From Paguma larvata (taxonomy: Eukaryota > Chordata > Mammalia > Carnivora > Viverridae), in contig CM057825.1 in the NCBI GenBank assembly GCA_030068075.1, positions 76,523,123-76,587,122 of the forward strand: 64,000 nucleotides of DNA, written 5' to 3'. The stretch's first letter is position 1, and the number at the start of each line of letters is the position of its first letter. A model generated the notes under the pieces. That model did not search any database, was not told where the DNA came from, and saw only the letters and a list, made by a program, of their open reading frames with translations. This document shows positions 21,313 through 32,346 of this stretch, piece by piece. A program made the position numbers and the translations under genes.

Positions 21313-22375
21313 TGGGAGAAGATATTGGCAAATGATATATCTGATAAGGGTGTTAGTGTCCGAAATATATAAAGAACTTATACAACTCAACATGAAAAAA
21401 ACGATCCAGTTACAAAATGGCCAGAGGACCTGAACAAATATTTTTCCAAAGAAGACATACAAATTGCTAACAGACACATGAAAAGATGCTTAACATCACT
21501 AATCATCAGAAAAATGCAAATTAAAACCACAACGAGGTATTCCCTTACACCCGTCAGAATGGCTAGAATAAAAAAAAAACAGGAAAGAACAAGTGTTAAC
21601 AAGGATTTAGAGGAAGAGGAACTATTATGCACTATTTGTGGGAATGTAAATTAGTGCAGTCACTGTGGAAAACAGTATGGAGTGTCCTCAAAAAGTTAAA
21701 GATAGAATCATCATATGATCCAGTAATTCCCCTGGATATTTACCCCGAGAGAATGAAAACACTAATTCAAAAAGATATATGCACCCTGATGTTTATTGCA
21801 GGGATACTTACACTAGCTAAGATATATGAACATAACCTAAGTGTCCATTGATAGATGAATAAAGAAGACGTAGTGTACACATCCTTGAAATATTACTCAG
21901 TTGTAAAATAGAATGAGGTCTTGGCATCTGTGACAACACAGATGGGCCCAGATGGTATTATGTTAGGTAAAATAAGTCAGACAGAGAAAAGACAAATACC
22001 ATATGATTTCATCTACGTGTGGAATTAAAAACAAACAAACAAACACAAATGGACAAACACAAAGCAGAAACAGACCCATAAATACAGAGAACAAACTAAT
22101 TATTGCCAGCGGGGGAGAACAGAGGAATGAGCAAAATGGGTGAGGGAGAGTAGGAGATACAGGTTTCCGATTATGGAATGAATAACTCACAGGTATAAAA
22201 GGTACAGCGTGAGAATATAGTCGATGACATTGTGTCGTATGGTGACAGATATGCTACACTTGTGATGAGTGTAGCATAAAGTATAGACTTCCTGAATCAT
22301 TATATTGTACACCTGAAACAAATCTAACATTATTTGTCAACTATACTGCAATTTTTTTACATGTAAAAAAAAACC
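21313..22375 (+). mobile_element. 5'-truncated LINE-1 3' end
   Basis: Begins in the C-terminal part of ORF2 (GAAGATATTGGCAAATGATA), continues through AAAACCACAACGAGGTATTC and CAGTCACTGTGGAAAACAGT, then the 3' UTR with GGTTTCCGATTATGGAATGA. It ends ATTGTACACCTGAAACAAAT...TACTGCAATTTTTTTAC. Typical 5' truncation; no intact frame. Confidence 0.9.
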
Positions 22376-23458
22376 TGAAGCCAACAATACCAAATACTAA
22401 GTTATTAAACCTGAGTGACAAATTAAAAAAAAAGTGAGCTCACTGAAAATTTTGTGTTCTGTTGTTTTGTCAAAATGAACACAAAGTTAGAAATCAACAT
22501 CAAAATCTCAAAGATCAAATGCTAGCCTCTTGGTACTTATAGTGTCTATCTAACCAAACTTACTTCCAAATAAAAAATGGAAAGGTCTTACTCATCTATC
22601 ACAACTAAAATCTTTTTCTAACTCCTTCTCTTTCTTGTTTCCTGTTTCCTGGAACCCATACAATTTATTATTTTTTGAATAGAATTACCAATTTGCTTGA
22701 ACTGAGCATGTCAAAGAGTAACTGAAAGAAATAATTAAAATACAATAAAAGTGTTTTCACGCTATAAAAATAAAGCCCTGGCCGGAACCCGAGCTGACTT
22801 TTATTGATGCTGCTTCCATGGCCTGAAAGAGTTTCAAAGGATGTTGTCTCTGCCTTCTGACGGTTAAAGAATGACCAACGATGTTGTTGGCATAGACTTA
22901 CATATGGTGAGTATATTAAAAAGTTAACATATGTGAATTATATTCAGTTGAAGTCAGAACTTAAGCCAATGTCCTTTAAAAGGAGAGAACTACAACACAT
23001 TCATTAATTAGAGTTTATGCTTATTATAACAAAGCCCCCTTCTTGTCTAAACCAAAGTCTTTTAAGTTTATTACAGCAATCAGAGTAATGTGTTGGAATT
23101 TCACATGTGTATGTGTGCGTGAATAATTCAAGTCTTAACATTCCTTGGCAGAGTCCTATTCTTAGGTAGTTTTTCACAGAATGGCCGTTTTCACAAAGGC
23201 ACAGCATTTTCTAATCAACAAAGAATCCCAAAAAGAATTCTAATCAATGCCAGACCTAATATCCCCTCTTTATGTGACATTAGCCTGAGTTGAGGCTTTA
23301 ACCTCTATGTTTTAATTGTGTTTAACCAATATGCAATATGGGTCCTATTGGTGGACCCGATAACTGACCATTGCAAACTGTAAACTAGAGTATTAGGCTC
23401 TCTTTCCATGTCCCACTTCTGTTTCCCACTTTCCGAGTTTCATTTCCTTGTGTCTTTA
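22376..23458. other. Unassigned non-coding DNA
   Basis: About 1.1 kb with no repeat family or gene recognised. It is AT-rich, with a slightly GC-richer patch near 22770-22890. Confidence 0.45.
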
Positions 23459-23470
23459 GATCCAAATAGT

Positions 23471-23677
23471 GGGGCACCAGGGTGGCTCAGTTGGTTACGT
23501 GTGCAGCGTCGACTCAGGTCATGCCCTCGTGGTTCGTGGGTTCAAGCCCTGCTTTGGGCTCTGTGCTGACAGCTCAGAGCCTGAAGCTTGCTTCAGAGTC
23601 TGTGTCTCCCTCTCTCTCTGCTTGTCTGTCTCTCTCTTTCAAGACTAAAGAAACCTTTTTAAAATTTTAAGAAAAAG
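23471..23677 (+). mobile_element. SINEC
   Basis: Forward copy with diverged head (GGGGCACCAGGGTGGCTCAG). Duplication GATCCAAAT at 23459-23467 and 23678-23686. Confidence 0.95.
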
Positions 23678-23720
23678 GATCCAAATGGAATTAAAGTCAT
23701 TTAAGAAATGTCCTCCTTGG

Positions 23721-23985
23721 GGGCACCTGGGTGGCTCAGTCGGTTAAGCGGCCGACTTCAGCTCAGGTCATGATCTCACAGTCTGTGGGTTTGAGCCCCA
23801 CGTCGGGCTCTGTGCTGATGGCTCATCAGAGCCTGGAGCCTGCTTCGGATTCTGTGCCTCCCTCTCTCTCTGCCCTTCCCCTGCTCACACTCTGTCTCTA
23901 CATCTCTCAGAAATAACCAATTTGAAAATAAACTATTAAAAAAAATAATTAAAAAAAGAAATAAATAAACGTTTAAGAAAAAGAA
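23721..23985 (+). mobile_element. SINEC with long A-rich tail
   Basis: Forward copy sharing the TCATCAG body duplication seen at 3461. Its tail is extended by repeated AAATAA/AAAGAA motifs. Duplication AAGAAATGTCCTCCTTGG at 23703-23720 and 23986-24003. It splits copy B of the unnamed repeat from its upstream flank. Confidence 0.96.
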
Positions 23986-23993
23986 AAGAAATG

Positions 23994-24079
23994 TCCTCCT
24001 TGGTGGTATTTCCTACTTAAGGTTTTTTTGGATATAAGTATGCTTTTTCATAATGTTATTATAATCCTTAATGTTTTAA
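23994..24079 (+). repeat. Copy B of an unnamed ~90-base repeat
   Basis: TCCTCCTTGGTGGTATTTCC...GGATATAAGTATGC...ATGTTATTATAATCC parallels 20651-20743. Flanks do not align clearly, so this may be a shared old repeat or the remnant of a 3.3-kb-spaced duplication. Confidence 0.7.
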
Positions 24080-24126
24080 TTGTTTGTAGTAAAAGTGCAT
24101 TTCTTATTTAAAAAGAGTGAAATTGT

Positions 24127-24252
24127 GGGGCACCTGGGTAGCTTAGTTGGGTAAGTGTCTGATTCTTGGTTTTGGCTCAGGTCATGATCTCATGGTTCAT
24201 GGGTTCAAGCCCTGCTTCGGTCTCTGGGCTGACAGCATGGACCCTGCATGGG

Positions 24253-24290
<38 letters not shown>

Positions 24291-24353
24291 CCCTGCTCAT
24301 GTGCACATGCATGCTCTCTCTCAAAAATAAATAAAATAAACATTTTTTAAAAT
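24127..24353 (+). mobile_element. SINEC with (CT)n expansion
   Basis: Forward copy with about 18 CT units near 24256-24287. Perfect 11-base duplication GAGTGAAATTG at 24115-24125 and 24354-24364. Confidence 0.96.
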
Positions 24354-24409
24354 GAGTGAAATTGCATGTGTACTGCTGTCAGAGAAGTCCTTTGGAACGT
24401 GTGAGTTAA

Positions 24410-24640
24410 CTTGTTCCTTTATCCCACAGGCACTGATTGAGTGCTTATCATGTCCCAGGCACCTTGGGAGCTGAACCTTTATCCTCAGAAGTTCACAAAG
24501 CAGTAGAAGAAACAGACTCATAAATTAAATACAAGGATGTGTAGTTGCCATGGTAGAGATCTATATAACACGATACGTAAACCCTGATAAGGGACAAGTA
24601 CGCCCTCACGGGACATCTGTTTGAACTGAAGTTTGAAGGT
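24410..24640 (-). mobile_element. L2 fragment
   Basis: Old LINE-2 3' region in reverse: GATTGAGTGCTTATCATGTC CCAGGCACC, then the AAATTAAATACAAGG block of the 3' region. Heavily diverged. Confidence 0.6.
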
Positions 24641-24841
24641 TACTTAGCAAAACCCTCCTCCTGGCTACAATCTAGGACCAGAAGTCCAGTTTCTAGGTGA
24701 TAGGAAGAACAGACCTGAATTCCAGTTCGAGTAGAAAACGGAGACGCCAGCCCTATCAGAGCAGCAAGAACTCAGAATTGGGCAAAGGCAATTAACTCTG
24801 GATAACACTATTCAATGATCCCAAAAAAAAAAAAAAAATCA

Positions 24842-25010
24842 CTCATTCGACAAATGTTTATTGAGTTTTATGTTTGCGATAGTGTTCTATGTATTAGAAA
24901 TACAGCATTGCACCAAAGAGGTACAATTCCTCACTCTGGTGGAATTTATATGAGAAGGAAAATACTATTAAAGATTTGGGAAAATATGTGAAAAAAACTG
25001 GTTATAGAAT
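24842..25010 (-). mobile_element. L2 fragment
   Basis: CACTCATTCGACAAATGTTT ATTGAG, then GAAATACAGCATTGCACCAA and TCACTCTGGTGGAATTTATA. This is the order of the L2 3' end read in reverse. It may be one insertion together with the preceding L2 fragment. Confidence 0.75.
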
Positions 25011-26290
25011 AGTATATATGGCATGATCTTGACTTTATTATCTATGAAAAGATTAAAGGATTATTTTATGTTAGCTCTTGCTGCATAACAGGCTATAGAA
25101 CTTCTTGGTTTAGGTAACAACCATTTATTTAGCTTGGGATTCAGGGGATTTGCACTCTGGACTGTGCTTACTGGTGGTTCTTCTGCTGGTCTTGGTTGGG
25201 TTCACTAATGTGTCTGTGTCCACCTGCTACTCCCCGAGGCAGCTCTGCTTCTGGGGATTTGCTGAGTGTTGGCTGATGTGATAGGGGCAAGGAGGCACAT
25301 ATCTCTTGTCATTCAGAAGGTTAGCATTGGCTTATTTACAGGATGGCAGTACATTCCAAGGGCAGCAAGAGAGCGCAAGCACAGTCATAAGCATTCTCTA
25401 AATCTCTGCTTGTGATACGTTAGCTATTGTCCCATTGGCCAGGCCCCTTGTCAGTGGTGAGAAAGGAATACTCAAGGGTGCGCCGACAGGGAGGTGGGGA
25501 CACAGCTGGGGTTCTTGCTGCAGCAATTTGCCACAGATAAACACCAAAAAGTTGAGGGTGGTTGCCTGGGTAAATGGGATTACAGTTTGTGGTTTCTTCT
25601 TTTTCCTTTTCCTTTAATTTTTCAAATTTTTGGTAGTCACAAGAAGGAATTCAGGGGCCTATTGTCACAGACTTGGAATGCCAGGGCTTGCAACTTGGAG
25701 CACAGTGAAAGTGCCCTGTGATTAGTACCGGGCACCACGTTTGGGCGCCTAAAGTACATCCCGCCACACTAAGCCTGGTCAAACTGGGGAAGAGAGGCTT
25801 CTGCAAATTGTTTCTTGGCTCGGAAACAAAGCATATTGTAATAGAGTCTACATATATGAGAAATTAGAAGATTCAGATTCAGATGGGGTGCAGGAGCAAG
25901 CACAGGCAGGAGGAATAATGATGAAGGAAGCCCCCTTATGCTAATTTGAACCTTCCCGCTGGAGTGGGGTGAACTATGCACACAAAGAAGAGAATTCAAA
26001 GTCTCTTCAATAATTTCAGAATTAGTGATCAGAATATTGTATGCTGGTGGAAACTCAAATATTTTATGTAAACTCTTTGTTATCTCAGAGTCCCAGAGAA
26101 GTGGTGGGGCTTGACAGGCTCCCTGACGTCTTGTGGCAGAGGCAGAACCAGAGCCCAAGTCTCCTAAGAGCACGCCTGGTGGTTTCTCCTTGCTACCCTG
26201 CTGCTGTGAAGACAGCGGGTCCATTTGTCAACAGTGGGATGGCGACTGGCTATCTCTCTTCCCCTGCCTCCCTCCCCTGCCTACCTATCT
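25011..26290. other. Non-coding DNA, possibly an old unnamed repeat at its start
   Basis: 25070-25430 opens with TCTTGCTGCATAACAGGCTA and CCATTTATTTAGCTTGGGAT, a pattern typical of a widespread old mammalian repeat that I cannot name safely. The rest is unassigned. A 151-codon frame on the minus strand (25769-26224) and the long plus frame (26041-26538) have no domain, and the latter reads through a CA repeat. Confidence 0.35.
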
Positions 26291-26296
26291 GTCTCT

Positions 26297-26313
26297 GTCA
26301 CACACAGGACACA

Positions 26314-26350
<37 letters not shown>

Positions 26351-26374
26351 CACACACACACACACTACACACCG
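26297..26374. repeat. (CA)n microsatellite, interrupted
   Basis: CA dinucleotide array with GG and TA interruptions. Likely length-variable. It creates a spurious histidine/threonine open frame. Confidence 0.97.
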
Positions 26375-26379
26375 CAAAC

Positions 26380-27055
26380 TTTGAGTATCAAGAGGATCCA
26401 AGTGTTACCATTAATGATGGCTACCACTTCGCATGCTGTGCCCTTAAGCCTATAACTGGAGGTTATGAGCTAAAACACACTAAGCAAGCAATTTTTAAAA
26501 GACTTACAGTTAATGAGCACTTGAAAAATATAGGTTGATTTGCCAAGTCAACACTGGTCTCAGGCCTGGGATTTTGCCAGGGGCAAATTATCTGCTACAT
26601 CGATGGAACTTTCTTGGCTTTGCTTGACTTGAGCCTATTAGTATGCCCAAGGCTGTTACTTTGAAAGAGGCATTGAGACTAAAAGTTATGTTTGCTGCAG
26701 TGGATGTTTTATTATTTATCAAGTCCAGTGACGTTCCTTTTTATGACAGAACCAGGTATTTTGTCATTAAAGGAATATACATAATTACTCACAAAATGCA
26801 CCTGGCCTATAGCACCTATCTAAATATATTTAGGCCAAGGATGTGAGGTGGAAGGAAACAAGAAAAAGAGGGAGAGAGAGAAAAGCCACTGTTCGTATGG
26901 ACCAGGGGTTATAGGATTCCAAGAAGGTGTTATGACTTCAGCTCATGAGAACAGGTACACACAGAAATCAGAGAGAGCTCTCTGCAGAGTGTTAGGATTT
27001 ATGCATTTCTACCACACACAGATGGAAGGGAAGAATTAAAATGATTCAGGCATAA
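26380..27055. other. Unassigned non-coding DNA
   Basis: No recognised repeat or gene. A purine-rich patch lies near 26851-26883. Confidence 0.4.
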
Positions 27056-27070
27056 TGATTTGGTTTTTTA

Positions 27071-27297
27071 TTTTTTTTTTAATTTTTTTATGTTTTTTTA
27101 TTTATTTTTGAGAGCAGGAGAGACAAAGCATGAGTGGGGAAGGATCAGAGAGAGAGAGGGAGACACAGAATCTGAAGCAGGCTCCAGGCTCCGAGCTGTC
27201 AGCACAGAGCCCGACGCGGGGCTCGAACTCACAGACCGCGAGATCATGACCCGAGCCGAAGTTGGACGCTCAACCGACTGAGTCACCCAGGCGCCCC
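27071..27297 (-). mobile_element. SINEC, near-consensus
   Basis: Reverse copy with GAGCCCGACGCGGGGCTCGA intact and many CpG sites retained, which suggests a young insertion. Perfect 15-base duplication TGATTTGGTTTTTTA at 27056-27070 and 27298-27312. Confidence 0.97.
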
Positions 27298-27312
27298 TGA
27301 TTTGGTTTTTTA

Positions 27313-27915
27313 ACTGGGTAACTTGGATTATAACATGATTTCCTCACCTTATGTTATCTCAGATATGGATCTGATGGTCTACTAATCCCATCTTTCACCT
27401 TCTCTTTTCCCTGAGGGCTCACTCAGCTCTTATTTAGACTATCTTAGAGTCTAAACCACCACAGGTTTAGACTAACAGGAAGCATATCATCTGTTTGGTG
27501 ATGAGACATTCAGAAATGCCTTCTCGACTGTTGCTAACTTTAGGTCCAAAGTCCCTTAAACCGTGAGGCTACCTGACTCTTCTCCACAGCTCCTGGATTG
27601 CTCTGAGATAGCTTTGTCACCAATACCATTTGCATTTTCCCACGCAGGTCACACCATGTGCGTGATTCACCTAAGTTTCTGATAGCTAACAAATCTTTGA
27701 TAAACAAGCATCTTTTCCAATGTCAGGCATTTGACTGAAATAGGTTTGACTCTCAACTCAGCAGTGTGTGGGGTTAGAAACCTCTAACCAACCCTCTGGG
27801 TTCTTACATAGGGCAGCCTTGAAGACAGATGAGGCTGCCCATCACTAGGATCTCCTTCACCCTTGGGCTCCTGAGCCCTAACGAAAGCTCTAACAAATGG
27901 GTAGAACCACAATCG
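27313..27915. other. Unassigned non-coding DNA
   Basis: No repeat recognised. Short open frames on both strands overlap one another without domains. Confidence 0.4.
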
Positions 27916-27954
27916 GCAAGCTCCTGCTTTTCTATTCTGCCCTCCTCTGACTGC

Positions 27955-28050
27955 AAACAATGCCATATAGTGAAAAGAACATTGGTTTTGGAGACGCTAG
28001 AATCCAAATCCCACTGCAACACTTTCTTTGGTAATGTGCCTGCCCAGAGC
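27955..28050 (+). mobile_element. Probable MIR fragment
   Basis: ATAGTGAAAAGAACATTGGT TTTGGAGACGCTAGAATCC resembles the tRNA-like head of MIR (ATAGTGGTTAAGAGCACGG...GAATCC). Only the 5' third is recognisable. Confidence 0.55.
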
Positions 28051-28139
28051 TGTTCTGGCACAAATGGACAGATACCTCAGGAGAGAAACAACCTCCTGTA
28101 GAGACATTCCTGAGTCTATTCTATACATAAGCAATTAAA

Positions 28140-28325
28140 AAAGAATTTGAATGATTTATTAACAAACAGTTATTGAGTATCTACTCTGAGCGAGGTTTCT
28201 GGGAGTACAGAGGTAAATAAATTAAGACTTTCCCCTCAAGAAGCCCAAAGCCTAACACAGAAGACACATCTATAAACATGCTATAACATCTTATTCTGAG
28301 TACACGGTAAAATTGAGTTGGGGAG
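28140..28325 (-). mobile_element. L2 fragment
   Basis: ATTAACAAACAGTTATTGAG TATCTACTCTGAGC, then GGGAGTACAGAGGTAAATAA and CCTCAAGAAGCCCAAAGCC follow the reverse L2 3' end. Confidence 0.75.
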
Positions 28326-28760
28326 GGGGAGGTACAGTAGCAGCACGCAGGGGTACTGGTTAACTTTCTCTTGGGGCATGTCTGCTCAGGAAAGGCTGCT
28401 AATGTCTCATTCAGTAGTGCAGGGCTAGCAGATCCTTCAAGGATCCGTGAGAATTATCTCAGGTACAAGGAACAGAGAAATATTCGAGCTGAAAAGTATC
28501 TTGAGAAACCACACCATCTCTCTATGTTTAGCCAAGACTGTATTTATACACCATTCTCTGGGAAGAGGTAAACCTACATCATTCGTGGAAACCTTTGCTC
28601 AAAATGCAGGAAAAAAAGAGTGTTAAAGATACTGAAATATAAAGGCTAAAGGCTCTTCCTTTCTTCGTGATCTCTCCTCTTTTGACTTGTGATGATTATT
28701 CGCTATTTAATGTTATTCTAAGTAAAAAAAAAAAAGTTTTCTTCATTATTAGCATGAATT
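28326..28760. other. Unassigned non-coding DNA
   Basis: No recognised repeat or gene. Confidence 0.4.
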
Positions 28761-28777
28761 TTACTATTCATACTTTT

Positions 28778-28970
28778 TAAATTTTTCGGAAGACTTTTCA
28801 TTTTGACAGAGAGTATGATGGGGAGGGGCAGGTAGAGAGGGAGAGAGAGAATCCCAAGCAGGCTCCACACTGTCAGCGCAGAGCCCAACACGGGGCTCAA
28901 ACCCACAAAATGCGAGATCATAACCTAACCAAGAGTCAGACACTTAACTGACTGAGCCACTCAGGCACCC
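28778..28970 (-). mobile_element. SINEC
   Basis: Reverse copy with a degraded tail (AATTTTTCGGAAGACTTTTC) and head end GAGCCACTCAGGCACCC. Imperfect duplication near 28761-28777 and 28971-28987 (TTTACTATTCATA / TTACCATTTATAT). Confidence 0.92.
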
Positions 28971-28987
28971 TTACCATTTATATTTTT

Positions 28988-29338
28988 CAATGCCAGTGTT
29001 AACCATAAGAGCATGAACTCCTACACAGAATCACTGAAATTACACGGTTCTTATTTCATGGCTCCTATATGCATACACATTTCATTCTGAGCAGAATACT
29101 AGAAAAGCGGCACAAAACTAACTCAACTGTTTCCATTTCACTTCACGATATTGGCACATTCTACCAACATGCTAGTTTGGCTTACTGGTGAGTAAGGAAG
29201 AGCTGAGAGGAGAAGGATTTATGGTTTGCCTTATCTTCCCCTTTCCTTCTATGTCATCATTTCCAGAGTTGGCGGCTGGCTAAGAGGGAGGTCCTATGAG
29301 TGAGAAAAGATATGATAAAGTTCCTCGGTTTTCATGTT
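28988..29338. other. Unassigned non-coding DNA
   Basis: Nothing recognisable. Confidence 0.4.
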
Positions 29339-29355
29339 AGAATGCCATCACTTTT

Positions 29356-29587
29356 GGGGCGCCTGCGTGGCTCAGTCAGTTACGCATCCGACTTCAGCTC
29401 ATGTTATGATTTCATGGTTCACAGGTTCAAGGCCTTCATTGGGCTCTGTGCTGACAGCTCAGAGCCTGGACTCTGCTTTGAATTCCGTGTCCCCCTCTCT
29501 CTCTGCTCCTGCCCTGCTCATGCTTTGTCTCTGTCTCTCTCTCTCTCAAAAATGAATAAACATTTAAAAATTAAAAAAAAAAAAAAA
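29356..29587 (+). mobile_element. SINEC
   Basis: Forward copy with head GGGGCGCCTGCGTGGCTCAG and a 16-base A-tail. Perfect 13-base duplication AGAATGCCATCAC at 29339-29351 and 29588-29600. Confidence 0.97.
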
Positions 29588-29600
29588 AGAATGCCATCAC

Positions 29601-30285
29601 CTTCTTTCTGCATTTGAAATGAATTGTGGTTCAAATGGAGAGCATTGCCTCTTGGGGCTGCCAACACCACCGCTTACTCAGTCCTGGATGTAACCCCCTT
29701 CTCCTGCTTTGAGTCTCACTGAGTTCACCGGAATGCTGTGCTCACTGGGCATTGGGAACGCCACATGCAAGCGGAGTGTGAAGAAACCGTGGATACATGT
29801 GTTGTGCACACCTCCTCTGCTCATGTGCATGCTTCCTTGTCCCATTAGACATCACTCACAAGACAAGTGCAAAGACAAAATCATTAAGACTTTCATGATA
29901 CAAGCAGAATGTCAAACCGAGTGCCCAGGTCTGTATAGTAAAAAGGCTAAACCTGATCCGGGCTCAAAATACACATGTCGAATTACCTCACTTCAGGTTC
30001 ATGATTTGCCACCACTGTAGCTTCTAGATAAACTTCCTATGCTTAACCACATTGATATATTCCTGATCTAGGTTCGTGATTATTCCTCAACAATGCTACA
30101 ATGTTATTGCAATCATAATTTAGACCAGAATATAGTGTTCTGCACAGACAGGAGTAACTTAGCTCAGTCTTCTTCATCTAAGGGTCCAAAATCTAACATA
30201 AGCCACAATGACAGGAATAGATACATAAAGTACACAAGGCAGTAGTTTAATACTGAATAAAATCCCTCATTAATAAATTACTCGC
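29601..30285. other. Unique non-coding DNA
   Basis: No repeat family recognised. It contains a cysteine-rich 103-codon open frame (29709-30020) with no domain that I know and no splice or promoter support. It is not called as a gene but is listed in the findings. Confidence 0.4.
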
Positions 30286-30288
30286 CCA

Positions 30289-30492
30289 GGGGCGCGTAGG
30301 TGGCTTAGTTGGTTAAGTGTCTGAATCTTGATTTTGGCTCAGGTCATGATCTTGTGATTCGTAGGAGAGAGCCCCATGTTGGGCTCTGCACTGACAGCAG
30401 AGCCCGCTTGGGATTCTCTCTCTCACTCTCTTTCTGCCGTTTCCACCCCCGCCCCCGCAAATAAATAAATAAAAATTTTTTTAGAAATAAAT
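30289..30492 (+). mobile_element. SINEC, first of a direct tandem pair
   Basis: Head GGGGCGCGTAGGTGGCTTAG, diverged. The A-rich end runs straight into the next SINE head at 30493. Confidence 0.93.
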
Positions 30493-30682
30493 GGAGCACC
30501 TGGGTGGCTCAGTTGGTTAAGTGTACGACTTCAGCTCATGTCAGGATCTCATTATTTGTGAGTTTGAGCCCTGCGTAGGGCTCTGCGCTGACAGCTCTGA
30601 ACCTGGAGGCTGTTTCAGATTCTGTGTCTTCCCTATCTCTCTGCTTCTCCCCTGCTCACTCTCTGTCTCTCAAAAATATATA
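30493..30682 (+). mobile_element. SINEC, second of a direct tandem pair
   Basis: Head GGAGCACCTGGGTGGCTCAG begins immediately after the preceding copy's A-tail, as expected for insertion of one SINE into another's tail. Confidence 0.94.
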
Positions 30683-30714
30683 GACACCATATGTTTCCAT
30701 GCATAGGTGGATTT

Positions 30715-30960
30715 CGAGAAACTTAGCAGAAAACCATGGGGGAGGGGAAGAGGGGAAAGAAAAAAAGACACACAGAGGGAGGGAGACAAAACATAAGAGA
30801 CTCTTAAAGACCAAGACCAAACTGAGGGATGAGGGGGGTGTCGGGGGGGGGAGAGTGGGTGACCGGCACAGAGGAGGGCACTTGTTGGGATGGGCACTGG
30901 GTGTTGTATGGAAACCAATTTGACAATAAATTATTTAAGAAAATAAAATGAAAGTAAAAT
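30715..30960 (+). mobile_element. 5'-truncated young carnivore L1 3' end
   Basis: L1 3' UTR only: CAAAACATAAGAGACTCTTA, the G-rich stretch, GGGCACTTGTTGGGATGGGC, GGTGTTGTATGGAAACCAAT and TTGACAATAAATTATTT. A typical severely 5'-truncated retroposition product, little diverged from carnivore L1 ends. Confidence 0.9.
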
Positions 30961-31032
30961 AAAATAAATATATATATACATTTAAGAAAAAAGCACTAAA
31001 TAAATAAATAAACAAATAAATAAATAAATAAA
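30940..31032. repeat. A-rich (AAAT)n tail
   Basis: AAATAAAT-type repeats with a short TATATATA run, grown from the L1 A-tail. Confidence 0.9.
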
Positions 31033-31256
31033 TTGCACTATGTAATCTTGGAGGAATAAGTTTTCCAATTGTACATTGAAGAGTGAGTCATTAAGATTGC
31101 ATATTTAGAGATCAAAACATATCTTTTTATATAACGAAGGGTTATTCATATGACTGCAGTAGGAGAGTGTTTGTCGCTAAGTTTTCTGTGTCTGTAACAT
31201 GAAATGCTTTCCCATTCACTTTCTGGTTCTTGGTTTTGCTTGTTTGGTTTCTTTTA

Positions 31257-31484
31257 TTATTTATTTATTTATTTTAATTTTTTTTAAATGTTTATTTTTG
31301 AGAAACAGAGACAGAATGTGAGTGGGGGAGGGGCAGAGAGAGAGAGGGAGACACAGAATCTGAAGCAGGCCCCAGGCTCTGAGCTATCACCCCAGAGCCC
31401 AACACAGGGCTCAAACTCACAAACCTCAAGATCATGACCTGAACCAAAATCGGATGCTTAACTGGCTAAGCCACCCAGGTGTCC
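31257..31484 (-). mobile_element. SINEC
   Basis: Reverse copy, T-rich start with (TTTA)n. Perfect 13-base duplication TTGGTTTCTTTTA at 31244-31256 and 31485-31497. Confidence 0.96.
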
Positions 31485-31868
31485 TTGGTTTCTTTTAAAA
31501 TAGACTTTATTTGTAAGAGTAGATTTAGGTTTGCAGCAAAAATGTGCAAAAAGTAGAGTTCCCATAAGCTTCCTGCCCTTGCAATCTTATTGTTTATTAA
31601 TTAGTTTTCACAGCATCTTCAGAAAATAGATGAGGGTCTTAATTCCTATTATACTTCGGAGGAAACTACGGCACAGAATTTTCCTGCTTTAGATCAAAGG
31701 TATCTTAAAGATCGAGCTGGCGTTTCCTAAGCTTCACTCATTCAAGGTTCACCTCACAGATTTGGTCGTAGTCACATGTCATGCCTGGTTCATCAGTGGA
31801 GTGTTTTTCTTTAAATGGACTCACCTGTTTTACTTAAATGCATTAATTTTATTTTTTTATTTTTTATT

Positions 31869-32020
31869 TTTCATTTATAATAGTTTATTTTCAAATTGGT
31901 TTACATAAAACACCCAGTGTTCATCCCAACATGTGCCCTTTTTCAATGCCCATCACCCCCTCTCCCCCCCCATCCCCCTCACCCTCAGTTAGTTCTTAGT
32001 CTTTGAGAGTCTCTTATGTT
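31869..32020 (-). mobile_element. 5'-truncated carnivore L1 3' end, antisense
   Basis: TTCAAATTGGTTTACATAAA, CACCCAGTGTTCATCCCAAC, the C-rich run and GAGAGTCTCTTATGTTTT form the reverse of the L1 3' UTR at 30715-30960. A T-rich stretch (31852-31868) is its A-tail. It is part of the block bounded by one long duplication at 31834-31851 and 32450-32467. Confidence 0.88.
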
Positions 32021-32346
32021 TTATTTATTTATTTATTTGTTTATTTTTGTTAAGGGTATTTTTTTTTTGAGACAGAAAGAGAGAGGGTGCAAGCGAGTGA
32101 GGGACAGAGAAAGAGAGAATCCCAAGAGAGGCAGAGAAAGAGAGGGAAAGAGACACAGGGAAAGAGAGAGAGAGAGAGAGAGAAGCAGGGCTCACCGGAA
32201 GCAGGGTTCCTGTTCACCCAAACTGGGCTGGAGCTTACCCAAAGCGAGGCTTGTGCTCACCCGAAGCGGGGCACGAACTCATAAATTGTGAGATCATGGC
32301 TTGAGCCAAAGTCAAACGCTTAACAACTGAGCCACCCAGGCAACCT
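32021..32346 (-). mobile_element. SINEC with internal 22-base tandem repeats
   Basis: Reverse SINE of about 320 bases, longer than the usual ~210. The T-rich tail, GA-rich block and head (GAGCCACCCAGGCAACC) are standard. Between them about five ~22-base units of the form GAAGCGGGGCTCGTGCTCACCC replace the single GCGGGGCTCGAACTCAC block. I cannot tell whether this is a known subfamily or a local expansion. Confidence 0.85.
32182..32282 (-). repeat. ~22-base tandem repeat array, 5 diverged units
   Basis: Units at 32182-32197 (short), 32198-32219, 32220-32240, 32241-32262 and 32263-32282 share the pattern (G/A)AAGC(A/G)(G)GGC...CTCACCC. They differ from one another by several substitutions, so the array is not recent. 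Confidence 0.85.

Noticed and set aside
26041..26538. 165-codon frame, the longest in the window
   Set aside because: It reads through the CA microsatellite (a His/Thr run) and has no domain, splice context or flanking exon. It is consistent with chance.
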